DNA from: Xanthomarina arctica | GTDB taxonomy: Bacteria; Bacteroidota; Bacteroidia; Flavobacteriales; Flavobacteriaceae | Direction of reading: 5' to 3' | DNA length: 64,000 nucleotides | NCBI RefSeq assembly: GCF_014638915.1 | Contig: NZ_BMFQ01000001.1 | Span: 248,001-312,000 of the forward strand | Shown: in pieces, positions 55,369 through 63,470 of the stretch | Position numbering within the stretch: position 1 is the first letter of the stretch | Layout of the letters: every line of letters starts with the position of its first letter | The notes under the pieces: generated by a model | What the model saw: only the letters and a program-made list of their open reading frames with translations | What the model was told of the DNA's origin: nothing | The model's database searches: none | Position numbers and translations under genes: made by a program

Positions 55369-56826
55369 ATGCTTAAACAATTTTTACAATTTAAATTATC
55401 GCAAAAGTTATCGCCTCAACAAATTCAATTGATGAAGCTGATACAATTGCCTACCCAGGCATTTGAGCAACGTTTAAAACAAGAATTGGAAGAAAACCCA
55501 GCCTTAGAAAGTGGGAAGGAACAAACAGATGAGTTTGATGACGATTTTGATAATACAAACGAATACGAGGATGACAATGAATCTATAAGTGCTGAAGATA
55601 TTAATGTTGACGATTATTTAAGCGACGACGACATCCCTGATTATAGAACCCAAGCCAATAATTATAGTAGTGACGACGAAGAAAAAACCATGCCTTATGC
55701 TGCTGGAATTTCGTTTACGCAACACTTAATCAATCAGTTAAACACTTTTAGATTAACAGATGATGAATTTGATGTTGCAGAATTCTTAGTTGGAAGTATC
55801 GATGAAAGTGGGTATATCCGTCGATCATTACCAGACATTATGGACGATCTGGCTTTTACTCAAAACATATATACTTCTGAAGAACAAATACAAAAAGTTC
55901 TTAGAATAGTCCATCAATTGGATCCTGCTGGTGTAGGTGCCAGAAATCTTCAAGAATGTTTAAGCATACAATTACATAGAAAGGAAAAACGTCCAGATGT
56001 GGAATTGGCTATTGATATTATTGATAATGCTTTCGAGAAATTTACAAAAAAGCACTACAAAAAACTACTTCAGAAATTCGATATTACGGAACAACAGCTA
56101 AAAGATGCTATAGATGAAATTGAACATCTAAATCCGAAACCAGGAGGCTCTTATTCTGGAAATAACAGAATGGTCGAGCATGTTGTTCCAGATTTTGCAA
56201 TTAAGATTGTTGATGGTGAATTGGAATTGACACTTAATGGTAGAAATGCTCCAGAGCTTCATGTTTCGAGAGAATATAATAACATGTTAAGTGGTTATAA
56301 GGAAGCTAAAGACAAATCGAAATCTCAGAAAGATGCCGTCATGTTCATTAAACAAAAACTGGATGCGGCCAAATGGTTTATAGACGCCATTAAGCAGCGT
56401 CAGCAGACCCTATTTGTAACCATGAGTGCTATTATGCATTATCAAAAAGAGTTCTTCTTAACAGGGGATGAACGTAAACTGCGCCCAATGATTCTGAAGG
56501 ATATTGCAGATGAAATTGAGATGGATGTCTCTACAGTTTCCAGAGTAGCCAACAGTAAGTATGTGGATACGCCTTATGGCACGAAACTTATAAAAGAATA
56601 CTTCTCTGAATCCATGACAAACGATCAAGGCGAAGAGGTTTCTACTAGAGAAATTAAAAAAATATTAGAAATCGTTATTGAAGAAGAGAACAAAAGAAAG
56701 CCTTTAACAGATGATGCTTTAGCAAAAATACTAAAAGAAAAAGGTTATCCCATTGCCAGAAGAACGGTTGCAAAATACAGAGAGCAATTAGATATTCCAG
56801 TGGCTAGATTGCGTAAGAAGATATGA
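55369..56826 (+). CDS. rpoN: RNA polymerase sigma-54 factor
   Basis: Sigma-54 directs RNA polymerase to -24/-12 promoters that need an AAA+ activator. The Gln/Leu-rich region I (LSQKLSPQQIQLMKLIQLPTQ) is followed by a very acidic region II (DEFDDDFDNTNEYEDDNES, about 43-100), the core-binding domain, the HTH and the C-terminal RpoN box ARRTVAKYRE (about 466-475). 485 aa is normal. No enhancer-binding protein gene is nearby. It overlaps the next gene by 4 nt (ATGA), showing coupling. Confidence 0.97.
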   Translation: MLKQFLQFKLSQKLSPQQIQLMKLIQLPTQAFEQRLKQELEENPALESGKEQTDEFDDDFDNTNEYEDDNESISAEDINVDDYLSDDDIPDYRTQANNYSSDDEEKTMPYAAGISFTQHLINQLNTFRLTDDEFDVAEFLVGSIDESGYIRRSLPDIMDDLAFTQNIYTSEEQIQKVLRIVHQLDPAGVGARNLQECLSIQLHRKEKRPDVELAIDIIDNAFEKFTKKHYKKLLQKFDITEQQLKDAIDEIEHLNPKPGGSYSGNNRMVEHVVPDFAIKIVDGELELTLNGRNAPELHVSREYNNMLSGYKEAKDKSKSQKDAVMFIKQKLDAAKWFIDAIKQRQQTLFVTMSAIMHYQKEFFLTGDERKLRPMILKDIADEIEMDVSTVSRVANSKYVDTPYGTKLIKEYFSESMTNDQGEEVSTREIKKILEIVIEEENKRKPLTDDALAKILKEKGYPIARRTVAKYREQLDIPVARLRKKI

Positions 56827-57431
56827 TAAATCAGCTTTTAAAAAGTATTTCATTTATATTTCACCCCATTCTCATGCCTTTATTGGGTGTGCTTTTTTAT
56901 TTTTCAAAATCACCTAGATTTATCCCAATAGAAATTATCCAAGCAAAAGTAGTCTCACTTTTCATTTTAACAATCTTACTCCCTATTCTACTTTATTATT
57001 TACTAAAAAGTATGGGACGCGTACAATCTATCTATTTAAACAGTACGAAGGAGCGATTGTTACCGTTGTTATTAAATGGTTCTATTGCTATTTTAATTGT
57101 TAATCGAGTATTGCCACCAACAGAAATTATAGAATTGTACTTTTTTTTTGTAGGGATCTTGATTTCTACTTTAGCTTGTTTTTTCTTGGCCTTATTAAAT
57201 TTTAAGGCTAGTATCCACATGATTGGAGTTTCTGGAGTTACTATGTTTTACATAGCTCTAAGCATTCATTTTAGTATTAATGTCAATGGCACTTTAGCAC
57301 TAATGTTTGTCCTAATTGGAGCCATTGCAACCTCTAGACTTCATCTAAAAGCACATACAAATGTAGAATTGCTTATTGGTTTTTTTATTGGATTGTTGCC
57401 TCAGCTAATTTTAGTAAACTACTGGTTATAG
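56823..57431 (+). CDS. small integral membrane protein, PAP2-like tail
   Basis: About six transmembrane helices in 202 aa. The C-terminal stretch SRLHLKAHTNVELLIGFFIG recalls the last motifs of PAP2-type membrane phosphatases (Arg and His near a loop), but the usual first phosphatase motif is not evident. The start overlaps the rpoN stop by 4 nt, so both are translated together. The 3' end overlaps the converging barrel-protein gene by 6 bp. The function is unknown. Confidence 0.75.
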   Translation: MINQLLKSISFIFHPILMPLLGVLFYFSKSPRFIPIEIIQAKVVSLFILTILLPILLYYLLKSMGRVQSIYLNSTKERLLPLLLNGSIAILIVNRVLPPTEIIELYFFFVGILISTLACFFLALLNFKASIHMIGVSGVTMFYIALSIHFSINVNGTLALMFVLIGAIATSRLHLKAHTNVELLIGFFIGLLPQLILVNYWL

Positions 57432-58130
57432 AAGATAGAAAATAAGTCCAAATTTAACAGCAGTCATTTCAATGGCATCGGTACCAATTTTAGCATCTTG
57501 AGAAAACATCGGATTTAAAGAATAATATACATGAAAGTTCCATGTATTATAACCCGCACTTAAGGTTAAACCATATTGAAAATCGTTAAGATCTTTAATG
57601 TTACTGTTCTTTATTTTACCTGCCTCTCCTTTAAACTTCGTAGAGCTAGCTAATAAATAACCAACCTTAAAGCCTGTGTAAATCCGCCAGAATTTATATT
57701 CGGAAGCAGTAGAGGTACGCCATCTAACCTCAAAAGGCATCTCCAGAAGATAGGTAGAGAGTTTATTTTTAGAATAGTCAATATCAGATTCGCTTAGGTT
57801 GACATATTCAATGTTACCAACATCGTCTGTATAAACGAAAATATTGTTATTATAAGCATTAATAGATGCACCCAAACCTAGTCCAAGACCAAAATTCCTT
57901 TGTTCGTTAAGTGGGAAATCGCGAATAAACCCAAATTGAAACCCACTGGAAAAACCTGTCTGTTTAACATTGGCAGGTTTGTTAGCAAGCAGATTGTACG
58001 TAATAGCAAAGTAAAACTGGTCTTCCCTATATTTGGTATCTTCAACTTTGGAACTATCCTTTACTACCTCCTGAGAGAACACGAGCGTAGCACAAAACAA
58101 ACCCATAATAAAGGTGATTATCAGCTTCAT
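57426..58130 (-). CDS. outer-membrane beta-barrel protein (PorT-like family)
   Basis: A signal peptide (ends TLVFSQ) is followed by alternating short strands typical of an 8- to 10-stranded barrel: QFYFAITYNLLAN, FGLGLGLGASINAY, YLLEMPFEVRWRT, FQYGLTLSAGYNTW, and the terminal strand MTAVKFGLIFYLL with an aromatic near the end. Such proteins are annotated as porin or PorT family in this phylum; a secretion role is not shown here. It lies 89 nt after the second exbD in the same direction, with a hairpin between. Confidence 0.8.
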   Translation of the reverse strand: MKLIITFIMGLFCATLVFSQEVVKDSSKVEDTKYREDQFYFAITYNLLANKPANVKQTGFSSGFQFGFIRDFPLNEQRNFGLGLGLGASINAYNNNIFVYTDDVGNIEYVNLSESDIDYSKNKLSTYLLEMPFEVRWRTSTASEYKFWRIYTGFKVGYLLASSTKFKGEAGKIKNSNIKDLNDFQYGLTLSAGYNTWNFHVYYSLNPMFSQDAKIGTDAIEMTAVKFGLIFYLL

Positions 58131-58164
58131 TTTTTAGAATAAAATATAGATTAAAGATAAAATA

Positions 58165-58194
58165 AAAGGCGTTATGATTGCTCAAAACGCCTTT
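58165..58194 (-). terminator. terminator after the ExbB-ExbD cluster
   Basis: The 9-bp stem AAAGGCGTT / AACGCCTTT with a 12-nt loop is followed by a T-rich tract on the minus strand. The barrel gene behind it may therefore be partly separate. Confidence 0.6.
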
Positions 58195-58219
58195 AAATAT
58201 TATAAAATTAAGAATTTAA

Positions 58220-58705
58220 TTATTTATTCAATCCTTGAATGGCATCGCCCTTTTTGGTTGTATAATTAATTTTAAGCGCATTTACTTTACGTAATTCTTG
58301 CTTAATATCTGTAACTAATCCCATGTTAGCATCACCATCCACTTTTAAAGCAGTAGTTAAAAACGGAATTAATTCTTCTCTTTTAGAAGCGCGTTCTGCA
58401 GCTATAAATGCTGGTATTTCAGAAACTTCAGCAAACTTATCGTTTAATTGAATTCTTGCTTCAGTACCATAAGTCGATTTATAGTTGCTACTAGGTTTTC
58501 CAGCATAGATATACATTACCAAATCTTTTTTATCTAGTTTTTCAACTTGATCTGCAAACGGTAAATTATTATCTATCATTAATGTATTCTGTCTCATAAC
58601 AGTAGCTACCATGAAAAAGAACAATAACATAAACACAATATCAGGTAAAGATGCTGTATTAACTGCTGGCATTTCGCCTCCTTTTTTCTTTTTAAATTTA
58701 GACAT
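58220..58705 (-). CDS. exbD: biopolymer transport protein ExbD (second copy)
   Basis: ExbD is the proton-channel partner of ExbB that energises TonB or Tol-type systems. A short N-terminal tail (MSKFKKKKGGEMPAVNTAS) is followed by the helix LPDIVFMLLFFFMVATVM, holding the conserved channel Asp, and a periplasmic domain. At 161 aa it is typical. It follows the larger ExbD by 13 nt. Two different ExbDs with one ExbB is common in this phylum. Confidence 0.92.
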   Translation of the reverse strand: MSKFKKKKGGEMPAVNTASLPDIVFMLLFFFMVATVMRQNTLMIDNNLPFADQVEKLDKKDLVMYIYAGKPSSNYKSTYGTEARIQLNDKFAEVSEIPAFIAAERASKREELIPFLTTALKVDGDANMGLVTDIKQELRKVNALKINYTTKKGDAIQGLNK

Positions 58706-58718
58706 ATTTTTTGTTTAT

Positions 58719-59357
58719 CTAATTAGACTTTTTAGGTTCTGCTTCAGAGAATTTCTGTGGAATTAAAATTTTAATTACTTCTAATTTATCCTTTAAGTTC
58801 GCTTTTTCTGCTGATGAAGTTCTAGGATCTGAATAACGCTTATCTGCTTCAACAAAATTAATTCCTAAATTAGGATAACTTTTTTCAAATTCTCTATTTC
58901 TTAACTCATTATAGGCCGCTATAATTTCGTTTTGAACCACTATATACGTATCGTATTTTGTAGCTCTATCATTTTGCAACGAAATAATAGCCTTATCAAA
59001 GTTATCAGAAGATCTAGGATTTTTCTTTCCTTGACAACGCTTACAAGCATCTGTCCCGGCTCCACCACCATTATCTAAAAAGGCTACGGCTGCCGCACGA
59101 AGGTCTTTTATCTTGATAATTTTTTCTTCTCCTCCTGTTTTTAAGAATAAGTCGTTATTCTTATTGACATTAAGTTGAAAAATATTCTTCTCCCTAATAA
59201 TTGGTGGTATTTCTGTGCTATCATCTATAGGTGGCAACTTTCTATTTAATCCTGAATCAGTCTCAATGGTTGTAGTCACTAAGAAAAATATAAGGAGTAA
59301 GAAAGCAATGTCAGCCATAGAGCCTGCATTCACTTCTGGTGCTGATCTTTTTGCCAT
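58719..59357 (-). CDS. exbD: biopolymer transport protein ExbD (first copy, with CxxC insert)
   Basis: The N-terminal helix MADIAFLLLIFFLVTTT has the conserved Asp of the proton path. The periplasmic domain is enlarged (212 aa) and contains an insert GTDACKRCQGKKNPRSSDN at about residues 100-118 with a CKRC pair. This could form a disulfide or bind a metal; that is inference. It follows the unknown membrane gene by 2 nt and precedes the shorter ExbD by 13 nt. Confidence 0.92.
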   Translation of the reverse strand: MAKRSAPEVNAGSMADIAFLLLIFFLVTTTIETDSGLNRKLPPIDDSTEIPPIIREKNIFQLNVNKNNDLFLKTGGEEKIIKIKDLRAAAVAFLDNGGGAGTDACKRCQGKKNPRSSDNFDKAIISLQNDRATKYDTYIVVQNEIIAAYNELRNREFEKSYPNLGINFVEADKRYSDPRTSSAEKANLKDKLEVIKILIPQKFSEAEPKKSN

Positions 59358-59359
59358 AA

Positions 59360-59779
59360 TTATTTATTCGTTATATTTTTAATTCCAGAGAAAGCCATAG
59401 AACCAATAGCAATAATAGCTAAAGCATAGAATGCATTCAATCCTGCTCCAACATATTTAGAGGTTGCTTCTGTAACATCAACTCCTTTATCTGTAAACTG
59501 AGTTAAATTTAAATCTGTTCCTGAGGCCATTACATAAGAAATGACTAGAACAGCTAAGAATGCTCCTACAGACATTAAGGTCTTTTTAATGTCACCAGCC
59601 AATAATCCTTTAATCACAAATATTAGTACTAAAACTAATATCATTGCTAGAACTATATAAGTAACATAGATCATATTGTCTACCATACCATCATTTCCGC
59701 CGATAATCATTAATGCCAATATGACACCTACAATGGAAAGTACTCCAACAATAATTTTTAATATTTTATATAAACTCAT
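59360..59779 (-). CDS. unknown small membrane protein between exbB and exbD
   Basis: 139 aa with four predicted helices (about 5-25, 35-59, 68-88 and 107-130) and short loops. I do not recognise a family. It sits 2 nt from exbD and 24 nt after exbB, so it is almost certainly part of this motor complex operon; a role as an accessory subunit is inferred from position. Confidence 0.7.
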   Translation of the reverse strand: MSLYKILKIIVGVLSIVGVILALMIIGGNDGMVDNMIYVTYIVLAMILVLVLIFVIKGLLAGDIKKTLMSVGAFLAVLVISYVMASGTDLNLTQFTDKGVDVTEATSKYVGAGLNAFYALAIIAIGSMAFSGIKNITNK

Positions 59780-59803
59780 TGTATAATGTGTTTTAGGTTA
59801 GTA

Positions 59804-60589
59804 TTACTTCTTGTATCTAATCAATAAATCCATTAAAGTTATTGAAGCATCTTCCATATCGTTTACAATGCTATCAATTTTTGCAATAATGTAGTTGTAG
59901 AAAACTTGAAGAATAATAGCCACAATTAAACCAAATACAGTTGTTAAAAGTGCTACTTTAATACCACCAGCAACTAAAGAAGGTTGCATATCTCCAGCAG
60001 CTTCAATTCTATCAAAAGCTTCAATCATCCCGATTACAGTTCCCATGAACCCTAACATTGGAGCCAAAGCAATAAATAATGAAATCCAAGATACGTTTTT
60101 CTCTAATTGTCCCATTTGAACACCACCGTAAGCTACAACAGCTTTCTCAACAGCGTCTAAACCTTCGTCTGTTCTATCTAAACCTTGATAGAAAATAGAG
60201 GCAACAGGTCCTTTTGTATTTCTACAAACTTCTTTTGCAGCTGCAACACCACCAGATTGTAATGCATCTTCTACTTCTTGAGTAAGTTTTTTAGTGTTTG
60301 TAGTTGAAAGGTTTAAAAAGATGATTCTTTCAATAGCAATTGCTAAACCAAGGATCAAACATAATAGAACGATACCCATAAATCCGGCACCACCTTCTAT
60401 AAAACGTTTTTTTAATTCCTGGTGAAAACCAAGTTCCTCAGTTACCGCAACGTCAGTAGCAGCTTCATCTTGTGATACACTAGCAACAGTTGCTGCTATT
60501 GATGCTGTTATGTTTGCAGTTGTATTTGCATTAACAGTTCCGAAAGCCATCATTCCAGTAATGGCTAGAATAGAAAATAATCTTTTCAT
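59804..60589 (-). CDS. exbB: MotA/TolQ/ExbB proton channel protein
   Basis: ExbB forms the pentameric channel around ExbD. An N-terminal signal-like helix (MKRLFSILAITGMMAFGTVN) and a hydrophilic linker precede the usual three helices: GFMGIVLLCLILGLAIAIER, then the pair WISLFIALAPMLGFMGTVIGMIEAFD and KVALLTTVFGLIVAIILQVF. The additional N-terminal segment is common in this phylum. It leads the cluster; tRNA-Ser lies upstream. Confidence 0.93.
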   Translation of the reverse strand: MKRLFSILAITGMMAFGTVNANTTANITASIAATVASVSQDEAATDVAVTEELGFHQELKKRFIEGGAGFMGIVLLCLILGLAIAIERIIFLNLSTTNTKKLTQEVEDALQSGGVAAAKEVCRNTKGPVASIFYQGLDRTDEGLDAVEKAVVAYGGVQMGQLEKNVSWISLFIALAPMLGFMGTVIGMIEAFDRIEAAGDMQPSLVAGGIKVALLTTVFGLIVAIILQVFYNYIIAKIDSIVNDMEDASITLMDLLIRYKK

Positions 60590-60664
60590 TGTTCTTGTTC
60601 TTAATTTTATTAGTTAAAGTGTTAAAGATATAAAAAAAATACGATTAAAAAATAAAAATATCTG

Positions 60665-60752
60665 CAGAGAGGAAGGGATTCGAACCCTCGATACCCTTTT
60701 GAGGTATACACACTTTCCAGGCGTGCGCCTTCGACCACTCGGCCACCTCTCT
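60665..60752 (-). tRNA. tRNA-Ser (GGA anticodon)
   Basis: The acceptor AGAGAGG/CCTCTCT, the anticodon stem CACGC/GTGTG around loop CTGGAAA (anticodon GGA), a long variable arm (TATACCTC...GGGTATC) and the T arm GAGGG-TTCGAAT-CCCTT mark a class II serine tRNA. CCA is not encoded. Confidence 0.96.
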
Positions 60753-60826
60753 CAATATTATATTTATAATACGTTAGGCAAATAACAAAAAAACTTTTGA
60801 AAGCTAAAAATTTTGACAGTTAATTT

Positions 60827-61858
60827 TTAGGAAATTTCTCCACGTAAGGAAGTTTCAAAGATTGTTTTGAAGGTATTATCCGAAATTTTTTCGCCTAACA
60901 GATACATTAATTTAACAATTGCAGCCTCTGTTGTAATGTCTTTTCCAGAGATAACTCCTATCTTTTTTAAATCTGAACTTGTTTCATATTGCCCCATATT
61001 AACGCTTCCGCCAGAGCATTGCGTTACATTTACCACTTGAATTCCTCTTTTTATAGCATTTTCTATTAAAGAAATAAACCATGTTTCGGTAGATGCATTT
61101 CCTGCGCCATAGGTTTCCAAAATAATTCCTTTTACACTGGAATTATTAATTATAGATTCCAAAATAGATTTAGAAATTCCTGGAAATAATTTTATGAGAG
61201 CGATATTTGTGTCCAATATTTTATGTAAAACCAGCTTTTTTTTGGCATTTGGAACTAGTAAAGCGTCATTATTAACTTTAATATGGACTCCAGATTCTGC
61301 TAAATGTGGATAATTTAGAGACTCGAAAGCCTCAAAATGTTCTGCATTTATTTTTGTTGTTCTATTACCTCTATATAATTTGTACTCAAAATACAAGCCT
61401 ACTTCTCTAATAACGGGTTTGTTATTTTTTCTTAATGAAGCCATTTGAATAGAGGTTATTAAATTTTCCTTGGCATCCGTACGCAAATCACCAATAGGCA
61501 ATTGCGAACCCGTAAGAATAACAGGTTTTGCTAAGTTCTCTAACATAAAGCTTAAGGCAGAAGCGGTATAACTCATGGTATCACTACCATGTAGCACTAC
61601 AAATCCATCAACGTTCAGGTAATGTTCTTCTATTATTTCTGCCATTTGTATCCAGTATTCTGGACTCATGTTAGAAGAATCTATTGGTTCTTCAAAAGAA
61701 ACAGTTGAAATATTACAACTTAACAACTTTAATTCAGGGATACGCTTTAACAGGTTATTAAAATTGAAAGACTTCAATTCTCCTGTATTTGGGTTTTTGA
61801 TCATCCCAATAGTTCCGCCTGTATATATTAAAAGAATGTTCGGATTGTTGTCTTCCAT
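60827..61858 (-). CDS. ansA: type I L-asparaginase
   Basis: This enzyme hydrolyses L-asparagine to aspartate and ammonia. The first catalytic Thr is in LIYTGGTIGM, and the second motif VVLHGSDTMSYTASAL gives the Thr-Asp-Lys part of the site. There is no signal peptide, so it is cytoplasmic. It belongs to a different fold from the isoaspartyl peptidase at 37676. It starts 2 nt after the tatD stop, so both are in one operon. 343 aa is normal. Confidence 0.94.
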   Translation of the reverse strand: MEDNNPNILLIYTGGTIGMIKNPNTGELKSFNFNNLLKRIPELKLLSCNISTVSFEEPIDSSNMSPEYWIQMAEIIEEHYLNVDGFVVLHGSDTMSYTASALSFMLENLAKPVILTGSQLPIGDLRTDAKENLITSIQMASLRKNNKPVIREVGLYFEYKLYRGNRTTKINAEHFEAFESLNYPHLAESGVHIKVNNDALLVPNAKKKLVLHKILDTNIALIKLFPGISKSILESIINNSSVKGIILETYGAGNASTETWFISLIENAIKRGIQVVNVTQCSGGSVNMGQYETSSDLKKIGVISGKDITTEAAIVKLMYLLGEKISDNTFKTIFETSLRGEIS

Positions 61859-61860
61859 AC

Positions 61861-62628
61861 TTATATATTAAAAATATCTTTTGAGTTTTGAGTGGTAATT
61901 TCGGCAATTTTTTCCTGAGGCAACTTATAAAGTTCGGATAGTTTTTCTAACACCTTTATAATGTAGCTACTCTCATTTCGTTTCCCTCTAAATGGTTTTG
62001 GTGCTAAATAAGGGGAATCGGTTTCTAAAACAATATGTTTTAAATCTATCTGATTGATAAATTGATCTATTTTTCCATTCTTGAAAGTTAATACACCTCC
62101 AATTCCTAATTTCATATTAAATATAATAGCACGTTTTGCTTGTTCTAAAGTTCCTGTAAAGCAATGGAAAATGCCAAATAAATCGTCGCCTTTTTCCTCT
62201 TCTAAAACTTCAAAAATTTCATTAAAAGCGTCTCGGCAATGAATTACAATTGGTAATTTGTATTTTTTAGCAAGCTGTATTTGATGTTTGAAAGCTTTTT
62301 TCTGAATTTCGAGAGTTGTTGTATCCCAATACAAATCGATTCCAATCTCCCCAATAGCATAAAAAGAACGTTTGGCCAAAAATTGATCTACAAGAGCCAG
62401 TTCCTCTTGGTAATTTTCTTTAACAGATGTTGGATGCAAGCCCATCATTAAAAAAACATTTTTTGGAAAATCTTTTTCTAACTGAAGCATCGACTCAGTA
62501 TAAGTTGAATCTATTGCGGGAATAAAAAAGCGTGAAACACCTGCGTCAATTGCTCTTTGGATCATGGCACTTCTATCCTCGTCGAAGGCGTCACTATATA
62601 AATGGGTATGTGTGTCGGTAATAATCAT
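61861..62628 (-). CDS. tatD: TatD-family metal-dependent DNase
   Basis: A TIM-barrel hydrolase with 3'-5' DNase activity in known members. Metal ligands are visible as DTHTHLY (HxH), GEIGIDLYW, HCRDAF, HCFTGT and ETDSPYLAPKPFRGKRN. 255 aa is typical. It is cytoplasmic. It precedes ansA by 2 nt. A long 12-bp inverted repeat (62681-62725) lies upstream. Confidence 0.95.
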   Translation of the reverse strand: MIITDTHTHLYSDAFDEDRSAMIQRAIDAGVSRFFIPAIDSTYTESMLQLEKDFPKNVFLMMGLHPTSVKENYQEELALVDQFLAKRSFYAIGEIGIDLYWDTTTLEIQKKAFKHQIQLAKKYKLPIVIHCRDAFNEIFEVLEEEKGDDLFGIFHCFTGTLEQAKRAIIFNMKLGIGGVLTFKNGKIDQFINQIDLKHIVLETDSPYLAPKPFRGKRNESSYIIKVLEKLSELYKLPQEKIAEITTQNSKDIFNI

Positions 62629-62680
62629 GATGCAAAAGTATAGGTTCTTTTACAAATAACCTTGAGACCTACCATGATTT

Positions 62681-62725
62681 AAACCTTTCAGGTGCTAATC
62701 TCAAAACTTCGGGCCTGAAAGGTTT
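62681..62725. repeat. AAACCTTTCAGG / CCTGAAAGGTTT inverted repeat
   Basis: Two perfect 12-base arms separated by 21 nt, just beyond the 3' end of the TPR gene. No T-run follows in the minus direction, so it is not a convincing terminator. Confidence 0.65.
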
Positions 62726-62736
62726 ATTTTAAGAAT

Positions 62737-63468
62737 CTACTTCAACTTTTTAATAAGTTGTTGTGCTTGTTTATAATCTTCAGAATCTTTAGGGATTGTT
62801 TTCAAAACATTTAAACAAGCTATTTCATCTCCTTGTTTTAATTTACTTAATGCCAAATACCAGATAGCCTTGTTTTTATATACAGAAGGTGTTTGAATAA
62901 TAACATCAAAAAGCGCATCTGCCTTTTCATATTTATTAAGCTCTACTAAAGAAACTGCTTTATAAAATTGTAGTTCCATATTATTGTTATCTGTTTTAAG
63001 TAATTCTGAAAAATACATGTCTGCATCTTTAAAATTTCGATTATTGAAAGCTACTTCTGCTTTGTTTAAAACGTCATTTTGCGCACTTCTAACAGTTAAA
63101 TCCATTGTTCCATAATTAGCATAATCGCTATAAACTGGATTTGAGAACTGCTGTGTTACAAAAAAACCAAGAGCTAAAATGGCCGCCACAGCAATAGAAT
63201 AATACCATGGATTTATGCGTTTTGCTTTTGTTTTTGACTGTTTGTTAAAATATGCCGAAGAAATATCTTCCACGTTCTTTTTAAAAGCTTCTGTTTTTTC
63301 TTCGTTTTTAATTTGATGTTCTAAAAAATTAGAAGTTTGTTTATATAATTGAAAAGCATCCTTAAATGCTAAATCAGTTTTTAATCTGTTTTCAAATATT
63401 TGAATATCATCTAATGATAAATCTCGTGAAAGATATGCTTCAAATAAAATGTAATCTTGGTCTTGCAT
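62737..63468 (-). CDS. anti-sigma-like membrane protein with TPR region
   Basis: 243 aa. The N-terminal region (MQDQDYILFEAYLSRDLSLDD) is acidic and helical, like the sigma-binding part of membrane-spanning regulators. A transmembrane helix lies at about 88-106 (WYYSIAVAAILALGFFVTQQF), followed by TPR-like helical repeats (about 135-240: AEVAFNNRNFKDADMYFSEL; LVELNKYEKADALFD). No zinc-binding HxxxCxxC is seen. It starts 2 nt after the ECF sigma stop codon, which suggests it controls that sigma factor. Confidence 0.75.
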   Translation of the reverse strand: MQDQDYILFEAYLSRDLSLDDIQIFENRLKTDLAFKDAFQLYKQTSNFLEHQIKNEEKTEAFKKNVEDISSAYFNKQSKTKAKRINPWYYSIAVAAILALGFFVTQQFSNPVYSDYANYGTMDLTVRSAQNDVLNKAEVAFNNRNFKDADMYFSELLKTDNNNMELQFYKAVSLVELNKYEKADALFDVIIQTPSVYKNKAIWYLALSKLKQGDEIACLNVLKTIPKDSEDYKQAQQLIKKLK

Positions 63469-63470
63469 GG

